DNA of 64,000 nt from an uncultured Bradyrhizobium sp. (GTDB lineage: Bacteria; Pseudomonadota; Alphaproteobacteria; Rhizobiales; Xanthobacteraceae). The notes beneath the pieces are model-generated. The model saw only the letters and a list, made by a program, of their open reading frames with translations, was not told where the DNA came from and did not search any database. The DNA lies in the NCBI RefSeq assembly GCF_947648125.1, contig NZ_CANSMR010000025.1, positions 44,851-108,850 on the forward strand, in the 5' to 3' direction. Positions 52,521 through 61,691 of this stretch are shown here, one piece after another. How positions within the stretch are numbered: position 1 is the stretch's first letter; each line of letters opens with the position of its first letter. Position numbers and translations under genes: made by a program.

Positions 52521-53846
52521 TTAGCGTTCCGTTTCCAAACCCGACAGGATTTGAGCGAGTTGCCGGTAGCCGTCGGGAAGGCTGGTGGCCTCGTCCTTGG
52601 CCTGGCGCAGGAAGCTTTCCAGCGGCTCGTGCAGCCGGATCGCCTCGTCGACCTCGGGGCTGGAACCGGGCCGGTAGGCGCCGAGCCGGATCAGTTCCTC
52701 CATGTCGGCATAGGTCGCCATCACCTGCCGCGCCTTGTTGATGAAGGGCAGGAAGTCGGGGTCGGCGGACCGCGGCATGGTGCGCGAGACCGACTTGAGG
52801 ATGTTGACCGCGGGATAGCGGCCGCGCTCGGCGATCGCCCGCTGCATCACAATATGGCCGTCGAGGATGCCGCGCACCGCGTCCGCGATCGGCTCATTGT
52901 GATCGTCGCCGTCGACCAGCACGGTGAAGATCGCGGTGATGGTGCCGAGGCCGGTGCCCGGCCCTGCCCGCTCCAATAGCTTCGGCAATTCGGTGAACAC
53001 GGTCGGCGTGTAGCCCTTGGCGGTTGGCGGCTCACCCGCCGAGAGGCCGATTTCGCGCTGGGCCATCGCAAAGCGCGTCACCGAGTCCATCAGGCACAGC
53101 ACGTCCTGGTCCTCGTCCCGGAAATACTCCGCGATGGCGAGCGTCAGATACGCCGCCTGGCGCCGCATCAGCGCCGGCTCGTCCGATGTGGCGACCACCA
53201 CGACCGAGCGCGCCAGCCCCTCCTCGCCGAGATCCTCCTGGAGAAATTCCTGCACCTCGCGGCCGCGTTCGCCGATCAGCCCGATCACCGAGATCGCGGC
53301 ATCGACATTGCGCGCCAGCATCGACAGCAGCACCGACTTGCCGACGCCGGAGCCCGCGAAGATACCGAGCCGCTGGCCGCGGCAGCAGGTCAGGAAAGTA
53401 TTGAGCCCGCGCACACCGAGGTCGAGCGGCGCACCGACCCGCTTGCGCGAATGCGCCGGCGGCGGCGAGTTGCGGTAGGACATCGGCGAAGCGCCCTGGA
53501 GCAGTGGCCCCTTGCCGTCAATCGGTTCGCCCATCGCGTTGACGACGCGGCCAAGCCAGGCCGGCGACGGCCGCACCTGGCTCGCCGCGTTGGCGATCAC
53601 GGCGCGGCAACCGCGCCTGACGCCCTCGAGCCCGCCGAACGGCATCACCACGGCGTTGTCGCCGGAGAAGCCGATCACCTCGGCCGGGATGAAGCGGCCG
53701 GCACCGACGTCGATCACGATGCGGGCGCCGACCGACATCGCGTGAATGGGGCCGGCGATCTCGACCATGAGCCCGCGGACGCCGACCACACGGCCATAAA
53801 TATTGACGCCGTCGATGTCGCCGATCTGCTCCGCGAGTGCCTTCAT
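52521..53846 (-). CDS. fliI: Flagellum-specific ATP synthase FliI
   Basis: A 441-aa ATPase of the export apparatus, related to F1 beta. Walker A is GSGVGKS at 165-171; Walker B lies in [27 protein letters not shown]; the EERGRE-like region is [20 protein letters not shown]. The ATG at 53846 follows AAGG at about 9 nt; an in-frame GTG/ATG-type start eight codons up is possible. It probably forms an operon with fliJ. A CtrA-like site lies 40 bp upstream. Confidence 0.94.
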   Translation of the reverse strand: MKALAEQIGDIDGVNIYGRVVGVRGLMVEIAGPIHAMSVGARIVIDVGAGRFIPAEVIGFSGDNAVVMPFGGLEGVRRGCRAVIANAASQVRPSPAWLGRVVNAMGEPIDGKGPLLQGASPMSYRNSPPPAHSRKRVGAPLDLGVRGLNTFLTCCRGQRLGIFAGSGVGKSVLLSMLARNVDAAISVIGLIGERGREVQEFLQEDLGEEGLARSVVVVATSDEPALMRRQAAYLTLAIAEYFRDEDQDVLCLMDSVTRFAMAQREIGLSAGEPPTAKGYTPTVFTELPKLLERAGPGTGLGTITAIFTVLVDGDDHNEPIADAVRGILDGHIVMQRAIAERGRYPAVNILKSVSRTMPRSADPDFLPFINKARQVMATYADMEELIRLGAYRPGSSPEVDEAIRLHEPLESFLRQAKDEATSLPDGYRQLAQILSGLETER

Positions 53847-53885
53847 TGCGAAAACCTTAAGTTTCCGCAATTTTGCTCCGGCCGC

Positions 53886-53902
53886 TTAACTTCGTGTTTA
53901 CC
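53886..53902. promoter_or_regulatory. CtrA-like box between fliI and ctrA
   Basis: TTAACT-N5-TTTACC fits the CtrA consensus with two mismatches. It is 40 bp before the fliI start, the place for CtrA control of flagellar genes, and could also act on the divergent ctrA. Confidence 0.45.
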
Positions 53903-53967
53903 CGCATCATTAATCATTGCGTCACTGTCTTTGGTGACTGAGGTCGCTCGCCCATCAGAAGAAGGGC

Positions 53968-54136
53968 GAGTCGCGAGAGTCGGTTAGGCCCGGCTCTTAA
54001 TGTGGAAACTGAACGAGCGCGGTTAGGAAAAGCTTCTTCTACGCAATATCTTAGGGCGATTCGACAAAAATTGCACGGTTAGAGCTTGCGTCGAGGAATC
54101 AGTTTTTGTTAACCATATCTCGTCAGGATCCGAATC
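53968..54136. promoter_or_regulatory. GANTC cluster in the ctrA promoter
   Basis: Five GANTC sites, at 53968, 53977, 54058, 54096 and 54132, fall within 169 bp; about 0.7 would be expected by chance. GANTC is the target of the cell-cycle methyltransferase CcrM, which controls ctrA transcription in Caulobacter by hemimethylation. The rest of the 367-bp gap before ctrA has no gene. Confidence 0.65.
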
Positions 54137-54213
54137 AGTTGTTCAAAGGCGTTTTGTGAGTGCCGCAAGTGCGGCCGACCTGACGCCCGGAGCGGCGACT
54201 ATAGGGGACTGGC

Positions 54214-54915
54214 ATGCGCGTTTTGCTGATTGAAGATGATAGCGCCGTCGCGCAGTCGATCGAATTGATGCTCAAATCCGAGAGTTTCAACGTCTACACG
54301 ACGGATCTCGGTGAAGAAGGCGTCGATCTCGGCAAGCTTTACGACTACGACATCATCCTGCTCGACCTCAACCTGCCCGACATGTCCGGCTACGACGTGC
54401 TCAAGCAGCTCCGGGTTTCGAAGATCAAAACTCCCATTCTGATCCTCTCCGGCCTCGCCGGCATCGAGGACAAGGTCAAGGGTCTCGGCGTCGGCGCCGA
54501 CGACTACATGACCAAACCCTTCCACAAGGACGAGCTGGTCGCCCGCATCCACGCGATCGTGCGCCGCTCCAAGGGTCACGCCCAGTCGGTCATCCAGACC
54601 GGCGATCTCGTGGTCAATCTGGACACCAAGACGGTCGAGGTCGGCGGTCAGCGCGTGCACCTCACCGGCAAGGAATACCAGATGCTGGAGCTGCTCTCGC
54701 TCCGCAAGGGTACCACGCTCACCAAGGAAATGTTCCTCAACCATCTCTACGGCGGCATGGATGAGCCGGAGCTGAAGATCATCGACGTCTTCATCTGCAA
54801 GCTCCGCAAGAAGCTCGCCAACGCCTCCGAGGGCCGCAATTTCATCGAGACCGTATGGGGCCGCGGCTATGTGCTGCGCGAGCCGCACGAGGCCGACGAG
54901 CGCATTCCCGCCTGA
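54214..54915 (+). CDS. ctrA: Cell-cycle response regulator CtrA
   Basis: A 233-aa OmpR-family regulator: receiver domain with phosphoacceptor D51 ([11 protein letters not shown]) and a winged-helix output domain ending [36 protein letters not shown] is the typical CtrA opening. CtrA controls replication start, division and flagellar genes. A terminator follows 40 bp after the stop. The promoter carries a GANTC cluster. Confidence 0.96.
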   Translation: MRVLLIEDDSAVAQSIELMLKSESFNVYTTDLGEEGVDLGKLYDYDIILLDLNLPDMSGYDVLKQLRVSKIKTPILILSGLAGIEDKVKGLGVGADDYMTKPFHKDELVARIHAIVRRSKGHAQSVIQTGDLVVNLDTKTVEVGGQRVHLTGKEYQMLELLSLRKGTTLTKEMFLNHLYGGMDEPELKIIDVFICKLRKKLANASEGRNFIETVWGRGYVLREPHEADERIPA

Positions 54916-54955
54916 CCTTCTGGCCCGCAGCGTTCCGACTTCGCTTTCGACTTGG

Positions 54956-54986
54956 ACCCCGCCGCAAATGGCGGGGTTTTTGTTTT
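54956..54986 (+). terminator. Intrinsic terminator of ctrA
   Basis: Stem ACCCCGCC / GGCGGGGT with a 6-nt loop followed by a T-rich tract, starting 41 nt after the ctrA stop. Confidence 0.85.
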
Positions 54987-54993
54987 TGGGAGG

Positions 54994-56580
54994 TTATGCC
55001 ACCGGGATCGCGGTCAAAGCGGCGAGCAGATCCGCGCCCTTCGGAACACCAAGCCCGGTGCAGGCGCTCCAGCCAGGGCCGGCATCGTAGCCTTTGCCGC
55101 CGACGCGGTTGTTGCCCTGCTCGACCACACGGAATGCGCCGGGGTTGGAATAAAGCGCAGCGTTGAGAAAGCCGATCTGCTCGCCGCGCGCGGCGACAGC
55201 TATTGCGACCAGAGCGGCCCATAGCGGTGTCGCCGCGCTGGTCCCGCTCATCGCCATCGCTTGTCCGTTGACGATAATGCGGTAGCCCGGGCTCGCCGCA
55301 GCCGCGCAGGCGACATCAGGGACGCCGCGCCTGATGGCGCCGTCGTTCTGGGATTTCGGCAGCGTCAAATGCGACTGATAATCGGGGACGGGAAACGCGT
55401 CACTGATGCCGCCGCCGGTGCCGACCGCGCCGGCGTTCCAGACCGCCTCCGCTGCGGCTGCCCCATTGCCTGCCGCAAGCACGGGCTGCGTGCCGCCGCA
55501 GCTCGTCGCATAGGGGCTCGAGGCGGGAAACCAGACGTGGACCTTGCCGTCGGTCAGGCCGCTCGTCGCGAGCTGATCGCCAGAGGCGAACAGCACGCTG
55601 ACGCGCAGCCGCGCGGCATCGGCCAGGACCGCCTGCATCGCGTCGCGCCCCGGCTCGGTCCAGTATTTCTCGGCACTGCCCCAGCTGACGGAGACCACCT
55701 GAGGCGCATGCTGTTCATCGAACACCGCCTGATGGATCGCGTCCGTGAGACCGGCGGCGGAGTTCTCGGCAAAGTAGACCACGATCTTGCTCTTCGGCAG
55801 CAGGCCGGCGAGCACCTGGAGATCGAGCGCGATTTCCTGGTCGGCGACATCGTTGCTGCCGAAGCTGCCATCATTGCCGGTCGGCGGCACATTGACGACA
55901 ACCGGCGGCGGCCGGTTCATGCCGGCCACGGCCATGGCGAGATCGCTGGCGAGATAGCCGCCGCCGAGAGCAATGATGCCGACGCAGATCGACGACACGT
56001 CGCGATCCAGCGGAATGCCGTAGAGGGCCGCAATGTCGGTCGGCCACAGCCCGCTGCCGCCGCCCGTGTCGGCCTGGGCCTGCACCAGCGGCGTTCTGGT
56101 CCGTAGCGGCCGCTGATCGAAGCCGAGAATGGCGCGGGTCCATGGCGCGATCTCGGCCGGCACCGTCAGGCCGCCGACGCGCGCGCGAAACGCGCGCTCG
56201 CCGTCGCGGTAAGTGCGAAGCGTCGCGCCGAAGATCTCGGCCATCTGCCGCGCGGTGCCTTCCAGCTCGACCGTGCGCGCGACAGGATCGCTGCGGCCGA
56301 CGGTCAAGCCGCGCTTCGCCGCCAGCCGCACCACGCGGGCGATGGCGCGGGCATGGCTGCGATGGCGCTGCGTCGCGAGCTGGTGCCGCGTGATCGGCCT
56401 GGCGAGCCGGGCGAGATCCCCGGCGCTGCCCGGCGGAAACTTGTCGGGGGTGCGTCGCTTCACATAGACCACGATGGGGATCCGCTCGTCGGGATCGACA
56501 TCGCCGACCAGCGTTGCACCGACAGGCGCGGCGCGGTTGCTGCCGGCAAGCGGAATCCTGCTCTCGCGCGCGCCGGCCAT
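54994..56580 (-). CDS. S53 (sedolisin/kumamolisin) family serine-carboxyl peptidase
   Basis: A 528-aa S53 protease. An activation pro-domain occupies about residues 30-165 and the catalytic domain 175-528. The triad is E249, D253 (DQEIALDLQV) and S448 (SGTSAATP), with oxyanion D335 (ASGDQ). The C-terminal calcium loop is in YDAGPGWSACTGLG. S53 enzymes are usually exported with a signal peptide; none is visible here. It follows the CxxCH protein by 10 nt on the same strand. Confidence 0.85.
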   Translation of the reverse strand: MAGARESRIPLAGSNRAAPVGATLVGDVDPDERIPIVVYVKRRTPDKFPPGSAGDLARLARPITRHQLATQRHRSHARAIARVVRLAAKRGLTVGRSDPVARTVELEGTARQMAEIFGATLRTYRDGERAFRARVGGLTVPAEIAPWTRAILGFDQRPLRTRTPLVQAQADTGGGSGLWPTDIAALYGIPLDRDVSSICVGIIALGGGYLASDLAMAVAGMNRPPPVVVNVPPTGNDGSFGSNDVADQEIALDLQVLAGLLPKSKIVVYFAENSAAGLTDAIHQAVFDEQHAPQVVSVSWGSAEKYWTEPGRDAMQAVLADAARLRVSVLFASGDQLATSGLTDGKVHVWFPASSPYATSCGGTQPVLAAGNGAAAAEAVWNAGAVGTGGGISDAFPVPDYQSHLTLPKSQNDGAIRRGVPDVACAAAASPGYRIIVNGQAMAMSGTSAATPLWAALVAIAVAARGEQIGFLNAALYSNPGAFRVVEQGNNRVGGKGYDAGPGWSACTGLGVPKGADLLAALTAIPVA

Positions 56581-56590
56581 CAGTGCGGTC

Positions 56591-57778
56591 TCACTTTCCG
56601 GCGCATGGGCTTGGCTGCGCCGGTGTTTGCGTATCGTCGTAGGCGCAGAACGGGATCGACCACACGAAGTCCGCTGCGGTCGCGATGCGGGTGAGACCGG
56701 GCTTGCCTTCGAAGATCGGCGGCTGGCCCGAGAACTTCCAGTACCATTCCGGCAGCAGCGGCCCGAGCGGAGCGACCGGGCCATTCGGACCAAACGACAG
56801 GAATCCCGCCTGCGACGACGGCGTGCCGTCCGCCTTGAAGGCCGCGCGGCCGTGGCAGGTGATGCAGGATGACGTCGCGACGAAGCCGTCCTCGGTGACG
56901 GAATTGCCGACCCTGATGTCGAGCCCGACATTGTCGACGAAATCCACCTGGGAGCCCTTCAGGCAGTAGTTGTTGTAGACCGGATCGATGTCCGCGCTCG
57001 ACAGCATCGCCGTCAGCGCGGTCGTCTTCACGCAATCCGGATAGCCTTGGCCGGCGGTCCGGTTCGACGGCACGAACGCGGTCTGCGCGCCGAAATTGTC
57101 GCGGCAGCCGATGATGTCGCAGCGGCCCGGATTGAACCGGTGCTCGAATGTCGCCCAAGTCCAGTTCGGCACCTGCTTGCTGATCACATGCATCGAAACC
57201 AGGGCGTACTGCACGCCGGCCGCGCTGTTGACGTGATAGAGTTGCGGCACCTGCGCCAGCGTCACCTTGTTATTCGTGAATTGCGGAATGTCGCTGACCG
57301 CCAGCCAATTCCCCTTCACTTCGACGGAATCGACCGGAAACGACAGCGCCTTGCCGAATGCGGCTTTCACACCCGACAGTTTGTAGAGGTTGTTCTGGAC
57401 GATGAAGTCGAACGTCGGCTTGTTGTGACGCGTTTCCTCCATCTGCCCCTGCGCGGCGCCCGGCGGCAGCGCCGGCAGCAATCCACCGCTCTCCTGCACG
57501 CCTTCGCGCGCCACCTGCGGCAGGATCGGCGGGCGCAGCGACGGCGGCGTCGGGGCCGCCGGAAACTGCGGATTGGGCTGGAACAGATCGGTATCGCTCG
57601 CCCAGGTCTCGAACGTCGAATTGCTGCCGCCGGCGCGGGTGTTGGCCTGGATGAAGAGCTGCCAGGCGACCTGATCCGGCGCGGTCATCGCGGGATTCGG
57701 CGGCGACTGCGCCGCGGCCGGAAGGGCGGGAAGCGCAAGCAGACCACAGACGAGCAGCGTGTCGATCGACCTTCGCAT
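56591..57778 (-). CDS. Secreted protein with a single c-type heme motif
   Basis: A 395-aa protein with a signal peptide (MRRSIDTLLVCGLLALPALPAAAQ) and one CxxCH heme-attachment motif, in SSCITCHGRAAF near residue 310. The rest, FDFIVQNNLYKLSGVKAAFG and TWATFEHRFNPGRC, does not match a standard cytochrome. Probably a periplasmic heme protein with a large novel domain. It lies between the S53 peptidase and a small hypothetical gene. Confidence 0.75.
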   Translation of the reverse strand: MRRSIDTLLVCGLLALPALPAAAQSPPNPAMTAPDQVAWQLFIQANTRAGGSNSTFETWASDTDLFQPNPQFPAAPTPPSLRPPILPQVAREGVQESGGLLPALPPGAAQGQMEETRHNKPTFDFIVQNNLYKLSGVKAAFGKALSFPVDSVEVKGNWLAVSDIPQFTNNKVTLAQVPQLYHVNSAAGVQYALVSMHVISKQVPNWTWATFEHRFNPGRCDIIGCRDNFGAQTAFVPSNRTAGQGYPDCVKTTALTAMLSSADIDPVYNNYCLKGSQVDFVDNVGLDIRVGNSVTEDGFVATSSCITCHGRAAFKADGTPSSQAGFLSFGPNGPVAPLGPLLPEWYWKFSGQPPIFEGKPGLTRIATAADFVWSIPFCAYDDTQTPAQPSPCAGK

Positions 57779-58080
57779 TTTGCGCTCCACATCGGTTCAA
57801 GGTTGGAATCCGTCCCCATCCAGCTCGCATAGATATCGAGCGAGTCCCGCGACCATCGGTGACCGGGTGGCATGAAGCCGGATGACAGCGCAGCGAAGAC
57901 GCGGCGTGCGTTGGCGTGATCGGCAAAGTCATCATTGCCGGCCAGGTCGCAGATCCAGCCGGCGTCGCCGAGCCGAACGCCCTTCGCCGTCATGCAGGCG
58001 ATGTCGCCCGCTCGAAACATCGGCAGGACGTCGTTGCCAAAACTGGTCGTCATGGGGATCACCGAGCCCATTCGCGACAT
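57685..58080 (-). CDS. Hypothetical protein, 131 aa, overlapping the CxxCH gene
   Basis: The frame SRMGSVIPMTTSFGNDVLPM leads into DIACMTAKGVRLGDAGWICDLAGND and DHANARRVFAALS; similar small proteins with the ending DIYASWM occur in other bacteria near heme or copper proteins. Its 3' end overlaps the start of the CxxCH gene by 94 nt, so the true end might be earlier through a frameshift. Start at ATG 58080. Confidence 0.5.
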   Translation of the reverse strand: MSRMGSVIPMTTSFGNDVLPMFRAGDIACMTAKGVRLGDAGWICDLAGNDDFADHANARRVFAALSSGFMPPGHRWSRDSLDIYASWMGTDSNLEPMWSAKCEGRSTRCSSVVCLRFPPFRPRRSRRRIPR

Positions 58081-58268
58081 GCACTTCTGGTTGTATATCG
58101 TATAGACGGCTATCGCGAGGGCCTGTGAAGCGGCTCACATCCCCGCGCCGCAATTTTCCGGCGGCGGTCCGCGGCCACCGGAGCCCACAGGTCAGATCGA
58201 ACCGAAGCTTCGCGAACCGCGACCAATCAGCTATAGGATGACCATCTAGGGCTGTCCGGGCGCATCAC

Positions 58269-58673
58269 ATGATCCTGCAATCTCTCGCCGGCCTGCCGGC
58301 GTTCCTGGTCTATTTCTGCACGGCGCTGATCGCCGTGGTCGCCTATCTCTTCGTCTACACGCGCGTCACCCCGCACGACGAATTCCAGCTGATCCGCGAC
58401 AACGATCCGGCGGCGGCGATCGCGCTTGGCTTAAGCCTGCTGGGCTTCGCGCTGCCTGTTGTCAGCGCCATCGCCCATTCCGCCAATGTGATCGACTGCC
58501 TGATCTGGAGCATCATCGCACTGATCGTGCAGATCATCGTCTATTACATCGTGAAAATCCCGGTGCCGAACCTGTCGGCGCGGATCGCCTCCGGCGAGAT
58601 GGCGGCGGCGATCTGGCTCGGGCTGTCCTCGCTGGCCGCAGGCGCGCTGAACGCGGCCTGCATGATCTACTGA
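58269..58673 (+). CDS. DUF350-family inner-membrane protein (YjfL-like)
   Basis: A 134-aa four-helix membrane protein; the DUF350 pattern is DEFQLIRDNDPAAAIALGLSLLGFALPV. In E. coli yjfL encodes a DUF350 protein next to a DUF1190 protein and a glutathionylspermidine-synthase-like protein, the same order as here. Confidence 0.85.
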   Translation: MILQSLAGLPAFLVYFCTALIAVVAYLFVYTRVTPHDEFQLIRDNDPAAAIALGLSLLGFALPVVSAIAHSANVIDCLIWSIIALIVQIIVYYIVKIPVPNLSARIASGEMAAAIWLGLSSLAAGALNAACMIY

Positions 58674-58689
58674 GCCATTGAGCCAAACC

Positions 58690-59103
58690 ATGGCGCGCAA
58701 ACCCAACCCGGAATTCGGCAAGCGGCGACCAATCGTGCCGGCGGTGCCGCCGCGGACGGATCCGCCTTCCAAGCGCTCCAACCATGTCGCGCTGTTGATG
58801 ATGGGCACACTCGCGGTCGGCGGCGGCGCCTACGCGCTGATGCCGCGGCAGAATTGCCAGCCCATCCAGCCGACGCCACCGGGTGTCACCGCACCGGGCC
58901 TCCTGCAACCCGGCGCCGATTGCGCGCCTCGCAGTTCGTCGTCCGGGTCGGGCGGCAGCGGCGGCTCGTCGCACAGCAGCTTCTACAGCGGCAGCTCCTC
59001 ATCGGGCGGCTCTTCATCCTCGTCGGGTTCGTCGTCAAGCTCGTCGGTGAGCCGCGGCGGCTTCGGCTCGTTCGCACATGCGTTCGGCTTCGGCGGTGGC
59101 TGA
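58690..59103 (+). CDS. Ser-rich envelope protein (DUF1190/YgiB-like)
   Basis: A 137-aa protein: basic N-terminus (ARKPNPEFGKRRP), a membrane helix or lipobox-like segment (LLMMGTLAVGGGAYALM), then a Ser/Gly repeat tract and an ending VSRGGFGSFAHAFGFGGG. RGGFG near the C-terminus is typical of YgiB. Low-complexity makes homology hard to judge. ATG 58690 is used. Confidence 0.65.
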   Translation: MARKPNPEFGKRRPIVPAVPPRTDPPSKRSNHVALLMMGTLAVGGGAYALMPRQNCQPIQPTPPGVTAPGLLQPGADCAPRSSSSGSGGSGGSSHSSFYSGSSSSGGSSSSSGSSSSSSVSRGGFGSFAHAFGFGGG

Positions 59104-59222
59104 CAAGCACTTTGCCGTCTCGTCATGCGCTTTCGCTTGCCCGGCGATCGGAGCTGATGGAAACTCGCGCGGCTCCGCGTCTGGCAGGGCAGAAGGCAAG
59201 GCAAAAGGCGGGGATCGCGTCC

Positions 59223-59441
59223 ATGAAACGCTCGCGACGTGTCTGGCTGAAATTGATGGGAAGCATCGCGGTCGGCGCAGCCTCGATGAGCCTGACGCCA
59301 GGCCATGCCCGCAGTCACCACCGCCATGCGGGGCACACGACGAAACGGAAGCCCGAGCAGATATCACCCTCCGGTGGCTTCGGCGACGCGCCACGAACCA
59401 TCGCCCGCTACGACAACGGTCCCGCGCATGGCGGCGGCTGA
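59223..59441 (+). CDS. Small protein with twin-arginine-like leader
   Basis: A 72-aa product starting KRSRRVWLKLMGSIAVGAAS. SRRVWLK closely resembles the Tat motif SRRxFLK, with Trp for Phe. After the hydrophobic stretch a His/Lys-rich segment follows and the protein ends in PAHGGG. An ATG at 59157 gives a longer version. Function unknown; it lies inside the DUF350/GspS-like cluster. Confidence 0.55.
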   Translation: MKRSRRVWLKLMGSIAVGAASMSLTPGHARSHHRHAGHTTKRKPEQISPSGGFGDAPRTIARYDNGPAHGGG

Positions 59442-59483
59442 CACCGAGCTGACACGCATCGTCTGAAGATCACGGTCCCCTTC

Positions 59484-60641
59484 ATGCAACGCATCGCATG
59501 TTCCGAGCGCGAGGATTGGCAGGCGACCGCCGAAAGCGCCGGCTTCACCTTCCACACCATCGACGGCGAACGCTACTGGGACGAGCGCGCCTATTACGCC
59601 TTCACGCTCGACGAGATCGAGCGCGATATCGAGGCGCCGACCGGCGAGATCGACGCGATGTGCCTCGAGCTCGCCGGGCGCGCGGTCAAGGATGAACAAT
59701 ATCTGCGCCGGCTGAAGATACCGGAAGCGTTCTGGGACCTGATCGCGGCAAGCTGGCGCCGCAAGGAACCGAGCCTCTACGGCCGGCTCGACCTCAAATT
59801 CAGCGGCAGCGGGCCGGCCAAGCTGCTCGAATACAATGCCGACACGCCGACTTCGATCTTCGAGGCCGCGGTGTTTCAATGGACCTGGCTCGAACAGGCG
59901 ATCGAACGCAACATCATCCCGAAGCGCGCCGACCAGTTCAACTCGATCCACGAGGCGCTGATCGAGGCCTGGAAGACGATCGGCGCGACCCACGCGCTGC
60001 ACCTCACCGGGCTAACCGGCAATGCCGAGGACGCCGGCACACTCGCCTATCTCGAGGACACCGCGGCGCAGGCCGGGCTGAAGACCACGCTGCTCGACAT
60101 CGAACAGATCGGGCTGCGCAATGACGGCCAGTTCGTCGACCTCGACGAACGCCCGATCGCGCTCGCCTTCAAGCTCTATCCATGGGAGTGGATGTTCCAC
60201 GACGCGTTCGGCAAGAACCTCAGCTCGGCGCCGACGCAATGGATCGAGCCGCCATGGAAGGCGATGCTGTCCAACAAGGGGATCCTGCCGCTGTTGTGGG
60301 AGATGTTCCCAAATCACCCCAACCTGCTGCCGGCCTATTTCGAGGACGACCCGCAGGCTGCGCAGCTCGGCACCTCGTTCGTGCGCAAGCCGATCTATTC
60401 GCGTGAGGGCGCCAATGTCGAACTGGTCAGCGCCGGCATCACGCTGGTCGCGGAGGAAGGCCCCTACGGCGCCGAGGGCTTCATCCGGCAGGCCCTTGCG
60501 CCGCTGCCGAATTTCTCCGGGCAATACCCCGTGCTCGGCAGCTGGCTGGTCGACCACACGCCCTGCGGGCTCTCGATCCGCGAGGACGAGAACCCGATCA
60601 CCGGCAACACATCGCGCTTCCTGCCGCACGCGATTTTGTGA
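59484..60641 (+). CDS. Glutathionylspermidine synthase-like ATP-grasp protein (YjfC/YgiC-like)
   Basis: A 385-aa protein. The GspS-type ATP-grasp segment YGRLDLKFSGSGPAKLLEYNADTPTS has the conserved Arg, Glu and Asn; the later GTSFVRKPIYSREGANV is the second nucleotide-binding piece. Only the synthetase domain is present, not the amidase domain of GspSA. The E. coli YgiC and YjfC proteins show no glutathionylspermidine synthase activity, so the substrate here is open. Confidence 0.88.
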   Translation: MQRIACSEREDWQATAESAGFTFHTIDGERYWDERAYYAFTLDEIERDIEAPTGEIDAMCLELAGRAVKDEQYLRRLKIPEAFWDLIAASWRRKEPSLYGRLDLKFSGSGPAKLLEYNADTPTSIFEAAVFQWTWLEQAIERNIIPKRADQFNSIHEALIEAWKTIGATHALHLTGLTGNAEDAGTLAYLEDTAAQAGLKTTLLDIEQIGLRNDGQFVDLDERPIALAFKLYPWEWMFHDAFGKNLSSAPTQWIEPPWKAMLSNKGILPLLWEMFPNHPNLLPAYFEDDPQAAQLGTSFVRKPIYSREGANVELVSAGITLVAEEGPYGAEGFIRQALAPLPNFSGQYPVLGSWLVDHTPCGLSIREDENPITGNTSRFLPHAIL

Positions 60642-60702
60642 AGGCGTCGACGCAAGCGCGTCTTCATCTCCGTCATCCCGGGAGGATGCGACTTTGCATC
60701 GC

Positions 60703-60787
60703 CGTCATTGCGAGGAGCGATAGCGACGAAGCAATCCATTTCTCCGCTCGCGGCGGGATGGATTGCTTCGCTTCGCTCGCAATGACG
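60703..60787. repeat. Dispersed palindromic repeat, family A, copy 4
   Basis: An 85-bp copy in the 180-bp gap between the convergent GspS-like gene and cheR. Confidence 0.9.
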
Positions 60788-60821
60788 TGGAGAAAGCGGA
60801 GGCCGCTTCAGTGCATTCTGC

Positions 60822-61691
60822 TCAACGCGCAGCGGACGCGACCGCCTTCAGCACATGCTGAGCGCCGGCGCGCGCGACTGGAGCGTTGCTGGGCTGATAG
60901 AGCCCGCGGCGGTCGGGATAGGGCCTGAACAGGTTGGTGATGCCGACCACGGATTCCGCCGCGCCAAGCGCCAGCACGCCGTCGGGTTCGAGCATCCGGG
61001 AGATCTTGCCGAAGATGCCTGCCTTGGTCTGCTGATCGAAATAGATCAGCACGTTGCGGCAGAAGATCACGTCGAAGGTGCCGAGATGCGAAATGTCCTG
61101 CAGCAGATTGAGCTGGCGGTGCTGCACCATGCCGCGGATATCGGCGTTGAGCTGCCAGAGCTCGCCCTTCTGCACGAAGTGCTTGACCAGCAGCTGGATC
61201 GGCAGGCCGCGCTGCACCTCGAACTGGCTGAACAGGCCGGCCTTGGACTTTTCCAGCACCGCCTGCGACAGATCGGTGGCGATGATCTCGATGCGCCAGC
61301 CGGAGAACAACGCAGTCATTTCCTTCAGCAGCATCGCGATCGAATAGGGCTCCTGCCCGGTCGACGAGGCCGCGCACCAGACGCGCAAGCTGCGGCGCGC
61401 GGCACGGGCCTGTGCCAGCGCCGGCAGCACCGCGTCCTTCAGATGATCGAACGGAAGCTTGTCACGAAAGAAGAAGGTCTCGTTGGTGGTCATCGCCTCG
61501 ACCACCTCCGACGTCAGCATCTCCGCGCCGCCCTTCATCTTCTGGACGAGCTCCGGAATGCCGGCGAGGTTGGACCGGCGCGCCAAGGGCAGCAGGCGGC
61601 TCTCGACGAGATATTGCTTGTCGGCCGACAGATCGAGGCCGGAACGTTCTTTCAGCAGCTTACGCAGATACTCATAGTCCAGCGGCGTCAC
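60822..61691 (-). CDS. cheR: Chemotaxis protein methyltransferase CheR
   Basis: A 289-aa methyltransferase. The N-terminal domain starts at [23 protein letters not shown]-binding is in [18 protein letters not shown], and the catalytic region has [14 protein letters not shown]. The start is GTG 61691, which overlaps the cheB stop (GTGA) with GGGAG upstream; the longer frame is not coding. It methylates glutamates of chemoreceptors. Confidence 0.94.
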   Translation of the reverse strand: MTPLDYEYLRKLLKERSGLDLSADKQYLVESRLLPLARRSNLAGIPELVQKMKGGAEMLTSEVVEAMTTNETFFFRDKLPFDHLKDAVLPALAQARAARRSLRVWCAASSTGQEPYSIAMLLKEMTALFSGWRIEIIATDLSQAVLEKSKAGLFSQFEVQRGLPIQLLVKHFVQKGELWQLNADIRGMVQHRQLNLLQDISHLGTFDVIFCRNVLIYFDQQTKAGIFGKISRMLEPDGVLALGAAESVVGITNLFRPYPDRRGLYQPSNAPVARAGAQHVLKAVASAAR

